64,000 nucleotides of DNA from Roseofilum halophilum BLCC-M91 (lineage in GTDB: Bacteria > Cyanobacteriota > Cyanobacteriia > Cyanobacteriales > Desertifilaceae). Position numbers and translations under genes: made by a program. Shown here piece by piece: positions 60,479 to 64,000 of this stretch (position 1 is the first letter of the stretch; each line of letters starts with the position of its first letter). A model generated the notes under the pieces. The model did no database searches. It was not told the DNA's origin and saw only the letters and a list, made by a program, of their open reading frames with translations. The stretch spans positions 1 through 64,000 of the forward strand of contig NZ_JAQPOK010000001.1 in NCBI RefSeq assembly GCF_030068445.1, written 5' to 3'.

Positions 60479-62086
60479 TTATTCCCATTCAATGGTTCCG
60501 GGGGGTTTGGAGGTAATGTCATAAACGACCCGATTTACCCCTTTGACTTCATTGACAATGCGATTGGAAATGGCTTCTAACAAATCATAGGAAACCCTAG
60601 ACCAATCGGCCGTCATGCCATCCTCACTGCTAATAAAGCGTAAGACTACGGGATGAGCATAGGTGCGTTGGTCTCCCATGACTCCGACACTGCGAATGGG
60701 TAAAAGAACGGCGAAGGCTTGCCAAAAATCATGATAAATTCCTCGGTTGCGAATTTCATCCCGGACAATGAAATCCGCATCTCGGAGAATGTTGAGTTTC
60801 TCGGCCGTGACTTCCCCTAAAATGCGAATGGCTAAACCGGGGCCGGGGAAGGGATGCCGTTGAACAATTTCTTCGGGTAAACCGATGGAGCGTCCGAGTT
60901 TGCGGACTTCATCTTTGAAGAGTTTTCTCAGGGGTTCAATGAGTTTAAATTGGAGATCTTTGGGCAATCCTCCCACGTTGTGATGGCTTTTGATTTTGAC
61001 GGCGACTCGTTCGCCGGTTTTCGGGTCTACATTGGTATCGGCCGATTCAATGACATCGGGGTAGAGGGTTCCCTGAGCGAGATAATCAAAGGGGCCGAGC
61101 CGTTTGGATTCTTCTTCAAAGACGTGGATAAATTCATGGCCGATGCGTTTGCGCTTGACTTCGGGATCGGTTACCCCTTCAATGGCTTTGAGGAAGCGAT
61201 CGCGAGCTTCGATATATTCCACATTAATATGAAATTGTCCTTCAAAAAGTTTGAGCAAGGATTCTGGTTCCCCTTTTCGCATAAATCCTTGGTCAATAAA
61301 CATGCAGGTGAGTTGATCCCCGATCGCCTTATGCAGTAAAAAGGCTAGGGTAGACGAATCGACTCCCCCCGATAAAGCGAGTAATACCCGTTGGTCGCCC
61401 ACTTTAGCGCGAATTTCCCGAATCGACTCTTCTACAAACGCTTCCGTTGTCCAAGTGGGTTCGGCATTGCAGATATGATAAACAAAGTTGCGAATCAGGG
61501 CGATACCGCCAACTGAGTGAACCACTTCCGGGTGAAATTGCACGCCATAGAGTTTTCTTTCGTGATTGGCGATCGCCCCGCAGCGTGTATTATTCGTATG
61601 GGCAAGAATTTCAAATCCTTCTGGCAGTTCCAAACAGGAATCGGCATGACTCATCCACATGGTATTGCCATTATCCACATTGGTGAATAAATCCGTGGGA
61701 TCGTCAATAAACAGGGCCGCTTTTCCATATTCACCCCGTTCGGCTTTTTCCACCTTACCGCCCAATTGTTGCACCATCAGTTGCATCCCATAGCAAACAC
61801 CCAGAATGGGAATACCCATGTGGAAAATTTGCGGATCGCACAGGGGCGCTCTGGGATCGTAAACGGAATTGGGGCCACCGGACAGAATAATCCCTTTAGG
61901 ATTAATCTTTTCAATTTGCTCTATAGGGGTTCGATAGGATAGAACTTCTGAGTAAACCTGGGTTTCCCGAATTCGACGGGCGATCAATTCAGAATATTGG
62001 GAGCCGAAATCGAGGATCACGATCATTTGCCGATCGAGGCTACGAATGGGAGTTGTTGGAAGAGAGGTTTGGGTTGGCACAGTCAT
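60479..62086 (-). CDS. guaA: GMP synthase (glutamine-hydrolysing)
   Basis: 535 residues. GATase domain: [39 protein letters not shown] with catalytic C98, and [11 protein letters not shown]. The synthase half has the PP-loop [39 protein letters not shown], and the dimerisation end [12 protein letters not shown]. It converts XMP to GMP. N-terminal about 20 residues are an extension. It is convergent with cydB. Confidence 0.97.
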   Translation of the reverse strand: MTVPTQTSLPTTPIRSLDRQMIVILDFGSQYSELIARRIRETQVYSEVLSYRTPIEQIEKINPKGIILSGGPNSVYDPRAPLCDPQIFHMGIPILGVCYGMQLMVQQLGGKVEKAERGEYGKAALFIDDPTDLFTNVDNGNTMWMSHADSCLELPEGFEILAHTNNTRCGAIANHERKLYGVQFHPEVVHSVGGIALIRNFVYHICNAEPTWTTEAFVEESIREIRAKVGDQRVLLALSGGVDSSTLAFLLHKAIGDQLTCMFIDQGFMRKGEPESLLKLFEGQFHINVEYIEARDRFLKAIEGVTDPEVKRKRIGHEFIHVFEEESKRLGPFDYLAQGTLYPDVIESADTNVDPKTGERVAVKIKSHHNVGGLPKDLQFKLIEPLRKLFKDEVRKLGRSIGLPEEIVQRHPFPGPGLAIRILGEVTAEKLNILRDADFIVRDEIRNRGIYHDFWQAFAVLLPIRSVGVMGDQRTYAHPVVLRFISSEDGMTADWSRVSYDLLEAISNRIVNEVKGVNRVVYDITSKPPGTIEWE

Positions 62087-62218
62087 AAGAATTGGTCGAT
62101 GCGGTCAATAGGAGGAATCAAAGGCTTTTAGCTGTTCGTAGTGCGAACTAAAGGCAAGCGCCTGCTTGTCGTAGGGGGTAAACTAAGAATTGATCCTTTC
62201 AGGGTATCACAAGATCGC

Positions 62219-63334
62219 CTATCTAATAGTTAGATTTTCGCACGAGTGGAGAATAATCTGCCGATCGCGATCGAAGAGAACCGAACGCACCTGCACGGGT
62301 TGCTGAGTTTGCTTGAGGATATAGGCTTGAGATCGGCGATCGATTTGCGTCACGATTTCCCCATAAACTCGCTCGACCCAGTTTTCTCCGGACTCGTGTT
62401 CCCACTGACGCAGTTTTTCTAAACCCTCTTGTACGGTTTTAGAGCTGAACAGCTCAGTTAACTTCTCCCCTGGAAGGCCCGCCTTCATAGCATAGGCCGT
62501 TAAAATTTCTAGACGGCCATCGGCTAAATCGTGGTGAGTATGGAAAATACCCCCCGCTAACTTAATCAGTTTGCCATGATAGCCCCATAACACAATCTCC
62601 TTAATCTGTTGCGCTCCTGCTTCCGCTAACATGGGGCCAAGCCAATTGGCGGTTTTGACGATTTGTTGGGGATCGATACCTTTTTGTTTGGCCAAGGCTA
62701 AACCATTTTCACCTAAGCAGAAGAACAGGCGGTCATATTGACGCGCTTTTTCCTGTAAAATTCGGCGAAATTGGCTTAACTGTTCGGGGGAACTCAAGGG
62801 TTGAGAAATTCCCGTAGTTCCCAACAAAGATAACCCTTCGACGACTCCAAAGGCTTCTAAGGAGGTGCGTTTAGCTAAATTGCGCCCTTCCGGAAGCACT
62901 AAGGTAACGCGAATGTATTGATCTGGGGATAATTGCGGTTGTAGATTGTGATGGAGTAACTTCTGAGCGTAGCGATAAATGGCGGCTTTTCCTTCATTGT
63001 CCACTTGTTTGCCAATGCCTTCCCCCCCGACAATTTCGATCGGATCTTCAGAGTCTTTCCTTGACACCGTTTCCACTAACGCCCAAACGGGAGTATAGCG
63101 CGTCAAATCCAGATTATCACCCGGATCGCTATGACTGATCCCCAAGGCCATGCCAGGGCGAATTCTGGAGACTTCGGCGATCGCCAAATTGACCGTTTGC
63201 GCCGGATCGATTAAATCTAGGGATACGCTCTCGATCTCTACCTCCCCATTCAAACACTTAAGGGCCGCCACTGCTGAAGCCGCCGCAAAAACGGGTAAGG
63301 TATATCCGGGACGAGGTGAGGAGTCAGAAGCCAA
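62219..63334 (-). CDS. cbiD: Cobalt-precorrin-5B C1-methyltransferase CbiD
   Basis: 371 residues. CbiD marks: RPGYTLPVFAAASAVAALKCLNG, IEIVGGEGIGKQVDNEGKAAI, RVTLVLPEGRNLAKRTSLEAFGVVEGLSLLGTTGISQPLS, and GYHGKLIKLAGGIFHTHHDLADGRLEILTAYA. It methylates C1 of cobalt-precorrin-5B in the anaerobic cobalamin route, with SAM. It lies between guaA (132 bases) and the tRNA-Ser fragment. The start MASDSSPRPGYTL fits the family. Confidence 0.95.
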   Translation of the reverse strand: MASDSSPRPGYTLPVFAAASAVAALKCLNGEVEIESVSLDLIDPAQTVNLAIAEVSRIRPGMALGISHSDPGDNLDLTRYTPVWALVETVSRKDSEDPIEIVGGEGIGKQVDNEGKAAIYRYAQKLLHHNLQPQLSPDQYIRVTLVLPEGRNLAKRTSLEAFGVVEGLSLLGTTGISQPLSSPEQLSQFRRILQEKARQYDRLFFCLGENGLALAKQKGIDPQQIVKTANWLGPMLAEAGAQQIKEIVLWGYHGKLIKLAGGIFHTHHDLADGRLEILTAYAMKAGLPGEKLTELFSSKTVQEGLEKLRQWEHESGENWVERVYGEIVTQIDRRSQAYILKQTQQPVQVRSVLFDRDRQIILHSCENLTIR

Positions 63335-63391
63335 ACTTAAATGTCTACCTTTAGGGTATAATCGTCGATCGCTATGCTAGAAACCTAAACC

Positions 63392-63493
63392 CTAGAACAC
63401 ATATAGGGTAAGGATAACGGAGAGAGAGGGATTCGAACCCTCGTTAGCGTTACCACTAAACAGCATTTCCAGTGCTGCTACAAACTCTTCCAT
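63392..63493 (-). CDS. Short frame reading through the tRNA-Ser fragment
   Basis: A 33-codon frame from ATG 63493: MEEFVAALEMLFSGNANEGS, then NPSLSVILTLYVF and TAG. AAAGGAT precedes the ATG. Most of it is the tRNA 3' part read as protein. The element side supplies the first codons and the chromosome the last, so it spans the junction. A small integration-linked frame is possible; chance is equally possible. Confidence 0.3.
   Translation of the reverse strand: MEEFVAALEMLFSGNANEGSNPSLSVILTLYVF
63418..63477 (-). tRNA. tRNA-Ser(GGA) 3' fragment, likely attachment-site scar
   Basis: Read on the reverse strand, 63477 to 63418 gives the complete anticodon arm (CAGCA-CTGGAAA-TGCTG, anticodon GGA), a long variable arm as in serine tRNAs, the T arm GAGGG-TTCGAAT-CCCTC, the acceptor 3' strand TCTCTCC and G discriminator. 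The 5' half (acceptor 5' strand and D arm) is missing: what precedes the anticodon stem (GGATATGGAAGAGTTTGTAG) does not pair or match. This is a 60-bp displaced 3' end, as left by tRNA-targeting integrases. An integrase-like gene lies 134 bases away. Confidence 0.8.
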
Positions 63494-63610
63494 ATCCTTT
63501 GCATATCAATACTTTTGAGAATCCTAACACTAAACACCCTTAATTTTCAACCATTCTTTCAACCATTTAAGCTAGACTTGGTGCTGTAAGTGTTGGGGTT
63601 AAATAAGCGT

Positions 63611-64000
63611 ATGTACTCAAAACATACTGACTTCCGGTGGTTCTCCTACCACAGCTATGTAACGTCTGGGATTACCCAGTTCCGGGTAAGACTTATCGCC
63701 CGGTTAGGACGTAAAACCATTAACCTTGGTGGAGATGAGTTAGTCGCATTCAACACTGCCCACAAATTGCACGAGATGGTTGAATGTTTGCTATTAGATG
63801 AAGAGCCGATAGATCTGTCCGCTTTAAGAGATTACGCCAAAGAGCAGGTAAGGAAAGGGAGAGCAGAAAAAAACGGCAAACTGAAAGTAATAGAAAAAGG
63901 TCAACTAATTGACCTATGGGACAGATACGAAACATTCCACAGAAAGTCCCATCAATGGGAAGAGTCTTACATTTATACCCACATTCAAACTGTCCGTAAT
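63611..64000 (+). CDS. Phage-type tyrosine integrase, N-terminal part (runs off the window)
   Basis: An open frame from ATG 63611 continues for 130 codons to the window edge without a stop. It starts MYSKHTDFRWFSYHSYVTSG, with an arm-type beta region (ITQFRVRLIARLGRKTINLGG), and then helices with LIDLWDRYETFHRKSHQWEE, the core-binding SAM-like domain that precedes the catalytic domain in tyrosine recombinases. The catalytic R-H-R-Y part would be outside the window. The adjacent tRNA-Ser fragment strongly supports an integrase. Assignment by the N-terminus alone is moderate. Confidence 0.65.
   Translation, partial: MYSKHTDFRWFSYHSYVTSGITQFRVRLIARLGRKTINLGGDELVAFNTAHKLHEMVECLLLDEEPIDLSALRDYAKEQVRKGRAEKNGKLKVIEKGQLIDLWDRYETFHRKSHQWEESYIYTHIQTVRN

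Noticed and set aside
63418-63506. A complete tRNA-Ser gene
   Set aside because: The acceptor 5' strand and D arm are absent; only the anticodon, variable, T and acceptor 3' parts are present.

Overview
The window is chromosomal DNA from a filamentous-type (oscillatorialean-like) cyanobacterium. Direct evidence is the very frequent HIP1 octamer GCGATCGC, the photosystem II genes psbN, psbH and psbZ, cyanobacterium-specific conserved families (DUF3119, DUF3086, DUF3146, DUF3172), and many heptameric short tandem repeats. The genus cannot be fixed from the sequence alone.

Layout. 1-150: tail of a tnpB gene and the hairpin end of an IS200/IS605-type element. 216-5589: DUF3119-DUF3086-plsY-gshB, flanked by Uma2-family genes and one Uma2 pseudogene. 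5601-14458: a defence-type island made of an ImmA/IrrE peptidase and an XRE repressor facing a three-gene pPIWI-RE operon (REase, DinG/XPD-like helicase, PIWI-fold protein). 14537-20736: photosynthesis and housekeeping genes (psbN, psbH, tatA, pth, DUF3146, clpB) with two more Uma2 genes. 20745-23820: small accessory genes, a VapBC-type pair, another Uma2 gene and an alpha/beta hydrolase.

23843-31688 is a compact same-strand signalling cluster: coiled-coil protein, OmpA-like membrane protein with a candidate roadblock/longin-like domain, Rab/Ras-like GTPase, PAS-SpoIIE phosphatase, HATPase anti-sigma-type kinase, STAS protein and PAS-PAS-GAF adenylate cyclase. The phosphatase, kinase and STAS protein look like a partner switch; the GTPase and OmpA protein could link it to the cell envelope. 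This is the best candidate here for a little-described system.

31818-37005: recF, small membrane proteins, an isocitrate lyase/PEP mutase-family enzyme, a TxlA/HCF164-like thioredoxin, a dndE gene with no visible dnd partners, and futA. 37039-40611: a region of gene remnants (GIY-YIG, PIN, possible GNAT) leading to an AvaI-like type II restriction-modification pair whose last gene overlaps pbpC. 42962-50483: an FPD-repeat secreted protein, a solitary m5C methyltransferase, a metal chaperone, ABC transporter parts, and an operon of three AIM24 paralogues plus an M48 peptidase.

50606-63334 is core metabolism: DUF3172, psbZ, ribH, rpsA, a HAD phosphatase, metK, a TPR protein, cydAB, guaA, cbiD. 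At 63418-64000 a 60-bp 3' part of tRNA-Ser(GGA) lies beside the start of a tyrosine-integrase-like gene that runs off the window, which marks the left edge of an integrated element.
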